From: Owenia fusiformis
Taxonomy: Eukaryota; Annelida; Polychaeta; Sabellida; Oweniidae
NCBI GenBank assembly: GCA_903813345.2
Contig: CAIIXF020000010.1
Coordinates: 7,991,169-8,051,168, forward strand
Length of the DNA: 60,000 nt
Direction: 5' to 3'
A model generated the notes under the pieces. The model ran no database searches and was not told the origin of the DNA. It saw only the letters and a list, made by a program, of their open reading frames with translations. Shown here piece by piece: positions 11,301-24,500 of this stretch (positions within the stretch are counted from its first letter, which is position 1; each line of letters starts with the position of its first letter). Made by a program: the position numbers and the translations under genes.

Positions 11301-14300
11301 TCCTAGTTAAATATATCACCTAAAGCGAACCTACTGAAAGGCTGGGATGGCATCACACAATCCATATGATCACTTTTTTTAATAATAAAAAGCACTTAAC
11401 AACATATTCAAGTTAACATTTGAACGTGTTTGGTCATTTATGAGAGTTTATTATGTGTGTTAACATGCTTAATTAGAGCTATTCTCTCAATCACTTTTAT
11501 TTGCCCCGGGTGCCTTGATTTCCCGTTACTATGGCAACCATTTCTTATTCAATATTTCTGTTAAACTTAATATTTTTTGCTGAGTTAATAAGACGATGCT
11601 GCACATTCTCTGAAAATTTCATTAGAATATATTGAAAAATAAAGAAATTAGAGAGATATTATGAGAACTTTATGATCAACCCTGGTAGTCAAACCTATGT
11701 CCTTATGTCCTTATCAGTTTATATGATTTGTATATATATTAAATGAGGATATCTATACATAATACACAGCAGAGTTGTCATTTGTAGAAAAAGAATAATA
11801 TTTGAAGATTGAAATCATCAGGAAGATTCAAATGTTGTATTTAACATAAAGGGGACCACTAATGCAAAAACCGAGAATAGCGATCATACTTTTAAACAGT
11901 AGAGTTGTAACTCTTTTACCATTTTGTTTTATTGAAAATCATAACAGACATCATTATTAATTTTATTTGACGATCCTCTAAAGCACTAGAATCAACTTCA
12001 ATCAGTAAGTTCAAAAGTCTGTCAACATACAGATAAACATCTCCAGAAGGTGATTCAACTGGGATATATTAATTAAGATAAGTTGTTTTTGTGATCTGTG
12101 CAGTCTGATTAATAATTTATGACAAAATTAGGCATTAAAATATCAGGGATACCAAAATTGTACCCTTTATCATACAGTGCCTCTGTAGGAGTATATTATG
12201 AGGTTATATAATGGTTCATTCTGTATATCGTGTTTATACTCTCGTGAGAATATAATATATTCACTCGTTCGCTACGCTCACTTGTGAATATATTATATAC
12301 TCACTCGAGTATAAACACGATATACAGAATGAACCATTATATAATCTTATTATGCCACTCTAAGTTCAATTACAGTTGATTCAAACACAATCATAACAAT
12401 TATAAAAACCATAAAAATATCCCATAGCCAACTCAGTAATGCCGATGTTGATCTCGATCCATTTATGACGTCACTTGATTCTAGCAAATCATGTGGGAAC
12501 CATTTATGACGTCACTTGATTCTAGGAAATCATATGTAACAAAACATTCACCTCGTTCTTCGGTCAATATTCATTAGTTCCCAGAATGCACTTCTACAGT
12601 GGTATACGCTGGAGTGTATACGGAGGAGTTGTATACGATGACGATATACCACTCTGCACTGTATATCGTTGTTATAGACCCATGTTATACAACTGTAATC
12701 GGACTTAGAGTGGTATAATAGACAATATATTCACATGTTTATATTACCTCAAAAGTTTAGATTGTCTAGAGGCAGGGTTGGCATCTGGATGAAGCTCAAA
12801 TGATATGTTCTTTGTTGTAATCTCTTTATCAAGCAGATTCTTCACTACAGAACCCTCGGTTAGTCTCTTCGAAGATACAGGGTTTTCCTTCACCCACTCA
12901 CGGAGAATGTCCTGGAAATAAATCAAATATATTTCTTGAGAGCTTTTCCCCTTCTCTCACTGCTGTTATGATTGGTGATGTTTAGGTCTTGTATATGATT
13001 TCTATGCTGGTCAATAGGTCTTTTTTTTCATTTTCACTTTGCATATTTGATTTAAGCATTTGTCATTTCTCCTGGTCATAAGGTCATTCCAGTTCAAAGA
13101 TTTAAATAATATGATTTTTGAGGTTCCTTGAATGCACCTAATTATTTAATAGGGCACCTCTATAGTGTTGTGCATCAGATCAAGTCAAGTGAGATTGTAT
13201 TTAGTTTCTTTTTCAAAGAAAACACTTCCATATTCTAGTTTGGGAACTATGAATAACAGAGATACGTTTTTTCAATTTAGTATCTTCGCATAATGTCTTT
13301 ATTTTCTTTTGTTTTTCAAGACCTGAATATGATTCAATATTGCGTGTCATTTGTCAATAATTTCTTGTATTTTGTATGTGATCTCAAAGAAAAGTGAGAA
13401 ATGGGGTACTTTAGATCTTTCCTTCTTGACTTTTTAAAAATAATTTCTCCACTTTTTCCATTTGAGGGACCATTGAGAAAATTTATCTCAGTCTGATTAC
13501 AGATTTTTGTGAAAGCTGAATAGAGGCAATTTTGCCTTCTAAGAAAAGACGTCCACTTTAGGGCAATCTGCCAATGACAAATATGTGTGATGTGTGATAA
13601 ACTGCATAATTAATATGTGATAATAGACTAAATGGAAGTAGATATATTGTCTATATTCACCTGATTTACCCAGCATTTTAAAGCAATAAAGAACTTGTAG
13701 ATTTTCATAACAAAAAGCATCCCTGAAAATTGGGTATCAATCCATCAAAAATAAAAATGCATAGACAAGACATAAGAGATTTTTTAAATTTTATAACGGA
13801 ATATCCAAAATGACCTCTTTAAATTTAAGCAGCATGCTCAACAAATACACCTCTCTAAGTAATGGTGAATTCCTGCTCTAGGCAGCCATTTTAAATTTTC
13901 CGAGGCACAAATCCGAAAAATTAGTACCGTGGGTACTGGGCTCACATGGTAAAAACGGATATAATTTTTTGCTGATTTTTTGTTACAAAATTATTTCAAG
14001 ACATCTGTCTCTCAGTCAATTAAAATGGCTGAAAAAAAACCGGATATAATTTTTTGCCAATAATTTGTAACAAAATTATTTCATACAACTACTCTTTACA
14101 GTGACATGGCTTTTTGCAATGCAATACACCTGAAATTATTTGTAAAGCTAGGAAATGGGCCAAAATTGAATTTCGCGAGACAAAAATGGCGACCATTTTG
14201 AAATCAGGCAAGCTTTTGAACCAGGAGTCATAGGGGAGTTTTTTGTATTGATGTTGAACAAAAATAACTTGAAACTGGAATCCTATCGACAGAGGTTTTA

Positions 14301-15508
14301 AGCAAATGGTCCAAAAGAGGATTTCGCGAGACAGATGGACAAATCAATGTTAACTAAAATGGCTGAAAATAAAAAAAACGGATATAATATTTTGCCGATT
14401 TTTTGTAACAAAATTATTTCATACAACTTCCTTTTACAGTGACATGGCTTTTTACAATGCAGGACAGCTGAAATTATTTGTAAAGCTAGGAAATGGGCAA
14501 AAAGTGAATTTCGCGAAACAAGAATGGCAACCATTTTGAAAATAGCCAAGTTTTTGAACCAAGAGTCAAAGGAGAGTTTTTTGTATTGATGTTGAACAAA
14601 AATAACTTAAAATGGGAATCCTATCGACAGAGGGTTTAAGGTAAATGGTCCAAAAGTGAATTTTGCGAGACAGATGGACAAATCAATGTTAAAATGGCTG
14701 AAAATGGCTGAAAATAAATAAATGGATATAATTTTTCGCTGATTTTTCGTAACAAAATTATTTCATACATCTACTCTTTACTTTGCAATGGATTTCTACA
14801 ATGTAGGACACTTGAAATTATTTGTAAAGCTAGGAAACGGGTCAAAAGTGAATTTCCCGAGACAAAAATGGTGGCCATTTTGAAAATAGGCGAGCTTTTG
14901 AACCAGGAGTCATAGGGGAGTTTTCTGAATTCATGTCGAACAGAAATAACTTAAAACAGGAATCCTATCAACAGAGGTTTTAAAACGTGCCACTGTTATT
15001 GGCAGAAAGTGGATTTCGCGAGTCAGATAGACAAATCAATGTTAACTAAAATGGCTGAAAATAAAAAAATGGATACAATTTTTCGCTGATTTTTTGTAAC
15101 AAAATTATTTCATATATCTAATCTTTACATTGACATGGATTTTTACAATGTAGGACACCTGAAATTATTTGTAAAGCTAGGAAATGGGCCAAAAGTGAAT
15201 TTTGCGAGACAAAAGTGACGGCCATTTTGAAAATAGGCGAGCTTTTGAACCAGGAGTCATAGGGGGGTTTTCTGTATTGATGTTGAACAGAAATAACTTA
15301 AAACAGGAATCCTATCGACAGAGGTTAGCTAGGAAATGGGCTAAAAGTGAATTTCGCGAGACAAAAGTGACGGCCATTTTGAAAATAGGCGAGCTTTTGA
15401 ACCAGGAGTCATAGGGGGGTTTTCTGTATTGATGTTGAACAGAAATAACTTAAAACAGGAATCCTATCGACAGAGGTTTTAAAACGTGCCACTATTGTTG
15501 ATGGACAG

Positions 15509-15539
<31 letters not shown>

Positions 15540-18500
15540 GACAAGTGAGTGATTGCAAAAGCTCACCATGTGAGCTAATAAAAACAATACAATAATTGTG
15601 ATCTACTCTAAAATTCCTTCAATTTGAATATAATATATTTTGAATTTTACGAGGCCCAAATCAGAGAAACCTGGGGGTCAGGGTAAAAACACGGAATATA
15701 TGTGAAAAAGATAGAGGTTGTGAATATACTACAGTATTAAAATTTCAAATAATAATATTCATTACTTTTACTTTAGAAAATGAAGAAAAAATCCCGCCAT
15801 TTTTAACCGGTGGCCTTCTTGAAAATATTTTTTAAGCATAAAACTATTCATCAATATACATCTTTCCACCAAATATGAAGAAAATCCATCAACTAGTATT
15901 CAAGTTATCTTCCGGATGGACGGACAGACGGATGGAGGGACGGACGGAGGGCTTTACTATATCTTCGTTCGTTGGGATAAAAATGGAGTTAACCAGACCT
16001 CACTCTTATATTATTGGTGCTGACGGCTGAAACAGCTGCTTATCAAAATTTCATAGAATATTTCTTCTGTTTTATTGATTAAAACTGTTAAAATGATGTC
16101 TCATAGAATTATGAGTATAACAGTTTGCCTCGCCTATTTAAATTTGTTTTTTGATCTTAACAACACCCTGAGCATCAAATATACATTACCCATAGAACAT
16201 GTGCTGGTGCATCTGTTTTTATTGAGTTCTTTGCTGTATGTGTAAAAGATACCCTGTACCCAGCATTAAGTATCGCAGACCTGCAAAACAGATATGTGAC
16301 ACCATGTAGAAAAATATAAATGTATTTTCAAGTTGGCAGTCAAATGAAAAACTATGAATGGTAGAATCATTATAAAATGAAGATTATTATAATGAATAGT
16401 CAAGTAGTAGCTTATGCAAGTCAAAATGTTGACCTTGCAAAAACCCTTACTCATATTATATAAAATCTTTTACTAAATGTGGATTGGATTTAAGCAGTGC
16501 ATGACTCAATGAATTGTGGGCCATTTAATGAACGGTGTCCAGTGTCTTCATATAAGCTCATAGAAGACTTTTATGCTTAAAACCATCAACAATTCATTGA
16601 GTCCAAGGATTAAAGTCATTTAATGAACGGTGTCCAGTGTCTTCATATAAGCTCATAGAAGACTTTTATGCTTAAAACCATCAACAATTCATTGAGTCCA
16701 ATGATTAAGTCATTTAATGCACCGTGTCCAGTGTCTTCATATACATGTATGTTCATAGAAGACCCTCATGCTTAAAACCATCAACAATTCATTGAGTCCA
16801 ATGATTAAGTCATTTAATGCACCGGTGTCCAGTGTCTTCATATAAGCTCATAGAAGACCATCATGCTTTAAACCATCAACAATTCATTGAGTCCAAGGAT
16901 AAAGTCATTTAATGTACCATTATAAATACATGTCTTGAATGTGAGACAAGCTGTATTACTGAACCATTGTTGAGTAAGGGAATCAAATCCTACATGTTAT
17001 TCACCTGTTAAAAGACCTACCTAAACTGCATTGAATCAGGTGAAGTACAATGAATGATAGAGCAAAGGCCATCAGATGTGTAGTGCAGTGGAACATCAGA
17101 GAGTTCTTCAGATACCATGCTCAATACACCTTGAAATGAAAAGAAGGAACTTTATCCACATGCCATGATTTATACAAACTGTTTCAATTAAAATGTCAAT
17201 GCTCAGCTTGATTTTCAGTTTTTTGAGAATTTGAAGAATAGATTGATTTCTCAAGTTTGCTTTCAACCTATGTGTACTTTCTGGACTCAGTGCAATATGG
17301 AATGACCATTCCTTGAAGATTTTGCTTTCCAAAGTTTGCACGAGATGCAAAGCATCTAGTTTTAATTCTAGGAAACAGCACCTGAAAGGGATGGCCATTT
17401 ATCCTAGTCTTAGATGTAAAGTCTTTAGATAAGAAATCACTAAGACAATATATTTTCAATGGAATTGTTTGCGAAGGTTTGTCAAAGCATCAATTTCAAT
17501 CTGTGGAGTCAAGTTGTCACCTTGACAACCACATAAAGATGATCTTGGATGCGGTGATTGTTTATATAATGTACTGCAGTTATATGAAATACTGTGTTCA
17601 GATTGGCTGGAATCAGAGTTGTTTAGCTATGGACCATGGACCTCTATCCCCAGGGACTTAAAAAATTTTTGATTTTAGATAAAATTGAGCGTTACATTTT
17701 AATAACTATAATAAAAGCATAATTTTCATTTGGATAACAATACATCCCTAAAACTTGTGAAACTATAATTGTGGACCAATGCTAAGCAATAACTTTTCAT
17801 CTTTCAATAATTTAAAGAAATATAGAATATTTGATTTCACCTGTGAACACTTATTTTAACCAATAAATGTATCATAAACCCATCATTTAATAATTGTGTA
17901 CAAGTATCATTTTTATAGTGTGATTGTAGGCCAATATATTTTACTGATAATCCGTGAGAAATATTCTGTACGCTATGTATTGCTATTGGGATTATCCCCT
18001 CCATATCAATATTTTCTGTATTGCTACGGATATAATCAATGGGGACAATGTCAGTAGCAATACAGATTGGTACAGCACAAGAACCGACCAATCAGAAGGC
18101 TTCATTTTACACATCACACAATATATCTGGTATTTGTTAACTATTTTCTAAGGCTTGAATTAGATAAATGATACAATAGAGTTTTCACGCATATTTAAAA
18201 GCATAACTTGTATTTGTGCAATTGTGCATATACCGTAGCTATACATTTCAAGTATAAGTAAATTGAAGTTTGGCGTTTCACAAAGACATGTACTTAAAAT
18301 AGCAGGGGTTTCACTAGAATTTCTCATAACAGGCTAAACAAGGCATTAAGATGACAAAATGTCACCACCTAGTTGCTCATATTATTAGTTCAATCTTAAG
18401 ATTTCGATTTCTGAGAACTTGAAGATGCATTTGAAAAAATTGGTCAATTTGAAACAAGTTGAAAAAACACCTTTTTGACCCTGAGAAGGTCATTGAAGGT

Positions 18501-21500
18501 GAAATCTCAAATCTAAAGTCACATTTGAACTTCTGAAAACTTGTAGATGATTTTGAAAAAATAGGTCAATTTGAAGAAACTTGAAAAAGACCTCTTTAAC
18601 CTTGAGAAGGTCATTGAAGGTAAAATATTTTTTGACCTTGAGAATATCATTGAAGGTCAAATCTATAGTCAGATTTAAACTTTTGAGAACTTCTAGATGA
18701 TTTTGAAAAAAACCTGGTCATTTTGAAGCAAGAACCGTTTGACATTTTTTGACCTTGAGAATGTCAATAAAAGTCAAATATCAAATCAAAAGTCAGATTT
18801 GAACTTCTGATAACTTGTGAATGATTTTGAAAAGAATTGGGTCAATTTGAAGCAAGTTGAAAAAACCTCATTTACCTTTTTTAACCTTGAAAAGATCACT
18901 GAGGGTAAAGTCAGATTTGAACTTTTGAAAACTTATAGATGATTTTGAGAAAAACTGAAGTCAGAGTAAACAAAATTTGTTAAGTTATTGAAAGTTTAAG
19001 AATTTGTTACAGAGGTAGGTCGCCAACCACCAACCTCCACCCGCCGATCGCCAACTGCTGTAACAAAACATGGAGACCATAACATATGTCATCACTTTTT
19101 GGTGGTGACATAATAATCAAATGAAAATAATTTGCAAAATTAATGGAAATCGTAAATTTAACATGGAAAAGATGAAATGTTCCTAAAAACATCAGGCGAT
19201 TTTGTGAAAACAACCAGTGAAAATCGCCTGTTGCCTGCTGCTAATGGAACCCCATATTAGGAATGTTTCATTGATCAATTTTTATGTTCTTTTCACCAAA
19301 AAAGAATAATTTTCTCCTCCAAATTCTTTGCTCATAAGGTGCTTATAGTAATATGACTTCATGCCAAATATCACTATGATTCCCTACCAATAACTAGATG
19401 TCTTAACAAAATAAGTATTTATTTAACGAGGCGTATAGCCTTTTTATTTTTTTAGTGAAGCCACTCAGTAAAATTACAATTTCTCTGCAACCTGATGTGC
19501 AATCAAGATCATTCAAGTATCTATATGTTCCTGACACGTTTGTGCATCCGGGAAAAACAATGTCTACCCAACATTTGCGAAATATCTTTAATTGTGATCT
19601 TACTAAAGTTAACATAGCTTCGATTTGAGGATACTATAGCTATTAAAGTGATTTACAAATAACTTAAAGTTCTACCATCAGTAGATATTTAAAATATAAA
19701 GTATAAACTTATACTTTGAAAAATTATGATGAACATTTGATTATCATCAATTGTAAGAAATTTCCAATGACTTTTTTCTGCATCCTATTTTTATAAAATG
19801 TTCTCTACTTCGTTAATATAACAAATGCAATTTGTTGTACTTTTATTGATGTTTATGAAATCATGTGTAATAAAATACTTTTTGACTTGGTCTTTATAAC
19901 TGTAACTTGCCCCAAGTCTATTAATAACAAGCAATATATAAGTAGCAGAAACAAATGTTAGTTCTCTAACACACACCTTTTTCCATTATCTCCAAATCAA
20001 GGTTAAACTAGGCCTCTACGATTATTAATAAAATAAGTTACAAAACATTAGAAAGTTTCTTATCTAAAGTGCAGTTTGAACAATTGCGGTGATATTGGCA
20101 ATAATGTGGTTGATGCAAGCATTCACATTGATCCTCTTCTTCCAGGGGTCTGAAGCTAGGAAGAATGTCCTGTTTATTGTTGCTGATGACCTGAGGCCTG
20201 AGATAGCAGCCATGCATGATAATGAGGCCTACAGACAAATGCATGACAAAATGTATACACCCCATCTGGATGCTTTCACTGAACGCAGTGCTGTTTTCAA
20301 GAAAGCCTATGTACAGCAAGCTATCTGTGGCCCGAGTCGTGCATCGTTTATGACTGGTCGACGTCCTGATACAACCAAGGTTTATAACCTGGATGACTAC
20401 TTCAGAAATGTCAGCGGAGATTTCACAACTATCCCACAGTATTTTAAACAACAAGGCTACCGTACCCTTGGCATGGGGAAGATCTTCCACCCTGGGTCTT
20501 CAGGAGGTGGGAATAACGACCGTCCATCATGGTCAGATGATGAACAATACTACAATTCACCTAGTCAAAGAAACTATTGGTATCCAAGACACAATGAAAA
20601 ATCCTGGAGAGCCATCAATGAATCACTGGAACAGGAGCATCCTCTGGGTGACCAGGAATTAACTGACCATGCAAAAGCAACTTTGAGACGACTAGCACCT
20701 AAGGCTATCAGTGGAGAAGAAAACTTCTTCATGGCTGTGGGGTTCCGCTTACCTCATCTGCCTTTCATATTCCCTGAAAGATACCTGCAGTATTACCCTC
20801 AGAGTGACATCAAACAGCCTTCTAACCCATATGTACCACAAAACATGCCAGGGTACGCTTGGCATTATAATGGGGAAATACGTAACCAGTATGCTGATAT
20901 CATTGATTTAGGTCTTTCAGGGAGACCTAATACAACATGGCCAAGTGAACTGGTTTTGGACCTCCGCAGAGCATACTATGCTTCTGTCAGCTATGTTGAC
21001 ACTTTATTTGGCCAGATCATGGAAGAAGTTGATGGGTTAGGTCTCCGAAACAATACAATTGTGATGTTTGGAAGTGATCACGGCTGGCAGTTATATGAAC
21101 ACACAGCCTGGTGTAAGCACACTAATTTTGAACTGGCTACTAGGACGCCATTGATGTTCCGTGTCCCTGGCCTGACAGACCAAGGCTTGATGTCTAGCCA
21201 CCTAGTAGAATATACAGATATCTACTCCACTCTGGTTGAGCTAGCTGAGCTCCCTGCTGTCCCCCTTTGCCCACAATCTGGCCCTACCCCTCAAGCCTGC
21301 ACTGAAGGTACAAGCCTCGTGTCGTTGATGAGCAACCCAAATATTCCTGGCAAGACAAGAGTTTTCATGCAGTACCCCCGTAATAGACGTGATGTTGGGC
21401 CATTGATGGGGTACAGCATGCGTACAGATAGATACAGGTACACTGAGTGGGTGACCTTTAACACGACCACCTCCACTCCTGACTGGGACCTTATGTTTGC

Positions 21501-24500
21501 AAATGAGCTGTATGACCACTCTATTGACCCTGATGAGAATGTGAATCGAGCAGAAGATGAGGACTATGATACTGATGTGGATCTGCTGAGCGCTCAGCTA
21601 CAGGCTGGATGGAGGGCAGCTTTGCCTAATTACTAGCACTCAAAATATCAAGAGTCATTTACTGTAAAAGAATTTGTTAATTCGTTAAAATACAATGGGA
21701 ATTTTTGATCTGCTCATTTGTTTCATTGCACTTTTTGATGAAATATTATATACAGGGTGGGCCGAAAAACAATACCCAAGTTTAAAGATGGATGATTCAT
21801 ATGATATATCTTATACCATGTCATATATTTTATAATATTTTAAAGATAAATCATTTCTAAACAATTTGATACCATCTGATTGAAAATCCATTGTACTCTT
21901 GTGGAGTTAGAGGCTGAATTCGACACCAGGAGTGTCAATCGGTTTTTCAATCGGTAGGTGTCATATTGTTAGGAAAAGAATTATCTTTTAAACGATGTAT
22001 AATATAAGGCAAGATTTAACATATTTCAAATGATATTCATCTTTAAACTCGGGTATTGTTTTTTTGGCCCACCCTGTATATAGGTCTCTTTTTTGTACAT
22101 TGGTCTCAGCTAATTCCAGTTCACTTCCTCTATCAGTTTTTGGACTTGTGGAGAAAACATTTAGGAGGCCAGTTCAGATCTACCATTCCATCATGAAATC
22201 TTGTCAAAAAATCTTATTGATGGGTTTTGAAGCAAACAATGGTCAAATGATTAAAAATTTAATGTAAAATGCCAGAAATTTTATATTTTCCCAAACCTTT
22301 AATTTCCTACCAAATTAATGTTCATTATGATTTACCATGAGATAAAATGATAATCCTATTTATCCCATGGTTTGAAGGATATAGATCGAATATCACGTGA
22401 AGATATATTTGATATGTGAATCAAGATATCATATTTCAGCAAAAAATCCCCAAACCATCGAATATCACTTTTGAAACCATTGAATATCACTTTTTATCCC
22501 ATAATTGATGTCAAATCTGTAGAATAACACATATATATATATTAACGATATTTTGCAAATACGTGGAAAAAAGCGATATCTATGGAATACAGAGAATATT
22601 CCACAGATATCACTTTTTTCCACTGATTTGAAAGCTTTCGCAAATGTGATGTGCTTTGTTCCATGAGCTTACATGTTGATTTCATGACGTCACAAATATG
22701 GCAATGATTAATATTTTGACAGTTCAAATGACAAAATAAAACTGAATGTTGTTTTGAAATGCTTTGTTAGGTCATGGACGTATACCAAATAGGCCTACGT
22801 CTATGGTTAGGTGAACTATATCCTATACGAAACCATCTAATATCACTTTTTAAAAGGTGATATTCGACGGTTTCAAAAGTGAACTTTTTTCACTTCTTCA
22901 TTTTTTTCAGAATTTTTGATACTCATGGATATCAACATCTTCGCTCACTCGTGATATTCCTATCATGTTATCATGTTATTTTTAAAATATCATTTATCAC
23001 CACTCATGGATATTGATATCTTGATGAGACAATTTAAATTCTCGAAATCGTTGTTCCCTCTTCAAAAGAGACGCGAAAATCTTTCCTTATAAGGTCAAAA
23101 TATTTCCCATGATGCATTTCGCGGAGGAACAAATTTATACTTCCTTGTTTTCCCTCATAGGTTTAACATGGGGATTTTCACACCTATTTTTCAAACGATA
23201 TATTCGTTCATATTCCCGTACGAGAGTACAGAAAAAAATATTAGAAATGATTGATCTCTTATTTATCTTAATATAACAGCTATTTTTTTCTTTGTATTGA
23301 TTCAAAGCGTGGTGAAAACGATGATTGAAAAGTGAGAAAATATTACGGAAGAGAAGGTCACGTGATCAGTTGACTAGTCGCCATATTGGAAAAAACAATT
23401 CCATTCGACTTTCAATACTTTCATGCCAATCTTACCGCACTACAAACTGCAACATCGATGCAACAACTGAATAAAAGTATTCATCTTCAAATTACATTAT
23501 AGAGTTATGTTGGAAACCCACAAACAACTGAGCAGTAGACCAAAGAAGACGCGTCGCTATTATCTAGGTCAATCTGTTCAGTGGTCCGAAAGCAAATCTA
23601 TAGTACTCGTTTCCGAATTTTGTTGTTCATTGTACAATCTTTTATTGATTAAACTCGGTAAACTGACTATTAAAGCAGTGACAAGGAAGAATACTTCCGA
23701 CGGTGTCATTGTTTTATTTAGCGTGCGGGTGTAAAAACAAAATTGGGTAATTAGTTTGATTTAGAACTTTCGGGTCACGCAAATAGCTACGCGAAATGCA
23801 TAGTGGGAAAATATTGACCAATCAAATTTTGTCCTTTTTGAGTGCTTTTTCAGTACATATTTGCGAACGTTCTGATTCAAAGAGCGAACCGCGAAAGGGA
23901 GAATTGAACATTTACTTTTGAACGTTAACATTTACATATGATCATTTCAATAACAGGCTCATCTCATTATTAGGCTAGCTTGGTATAAAACATTATTTTT
24001 CGTATACTATATTTTCCTTTTCTCATGGGAGATATTTTCAAGGATTTGTCATATAGATATTCACATGGAGCAGTATCTTTCACTAAGTATACATTCTACC
24101 CTCTGTACAAAACTGCATGTAAATTCATGAACATTAATTGCAGAATTACAAAACATCAAGTTCACAGTATAGCAAAACCCAATCCATGTCATTATGGAGT
24201 CAATTTAAGTTTCACAAGGTGCAAATATAGAAAAAGATATAATATCTGGGGTTCATCAGGACAGTTCAAACATCAGTTTATCAAAGTGTAGCTCCCATAC
24301 ATTTAGAAATCTTAAAGGGTTGGCTGGAGGAAGTGTCACAGAGAATATCACTCAACAGTCTTAAAGGACCCTAAATCTTCAAGAAAAAAAGATAAGTAGG
24401 CTTTAATTTAAAGTGATCAATGAATGCAGGGTGTTCAAACAGCAGACAAAAAAGCTCTTGGTATAACTCTGAAGGTCTGAAGTATAGAGGTCTTTGTGGA

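Larger units (their letters stand above)
7689..11348. mobile_element. Element built of TAGGTTCG/CTTTAGGT iterons, nested in the mariner-type foldback
   Basis: The terminal inverted repeats are ATCCCAGCCTTTCAGTAGGT at the left and ACCTACTGAAAGGCTGGGAT at the right. The sub-terminal zones (about 7700-8160 and 10976-11336) are packed with short units such as CCTAAAGCGAACCTA, TAGGTTCGCTTTAGGT and the palindrome TAGGTTCGAACCTA in both orientations. The repeats are irregularly spaced. Confidence 0.75.
7011..11685. mobile_element. 4.7 kb palindromic mariner-type foldback, host of nested insertions
   Basis: The left end CGAGGGTTGATCATAAAGTT (7011) is mirrored by AACTTTATGATCAACCCTGG (ends 11685), with TA on both sides. 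The arms match in reverse complement for several hundred bases, for example the block CAAGGCACCCGGGGCAAAT near 7182 and ATTTGCCCCGGGTGCCTTG near 11500. The middle is occupied by further nested inverted-repeat elements. No transposase frame is visible. Confidence 0.8.

Noticed and set aside
15202-15414. Open frame in the tandem array
   Set aside because: It is the translation of the repeat itself (GELLNQES and SVLMLN recurring); the same frame appears in every copy of the family.
17108-17398. 96-codon minus-strand frame overlapping TRMT1 exon 2
   Set aside because: It is out of frame with the conserved Trm1 sequence and starts upstream of the exon's splice acceptor.
20089-20103. GTG start for the IDS-like frame
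   Set aside because: Animal nuclear genes start at ATG; the first in-frame ATG is at 20104 and leads directly into a good signal peptide.
24025-24291. 88-codon ATG frame in TRMT1 intron 1
   Set aside because: No recognisable domain or splice context; kept out of the gene list.
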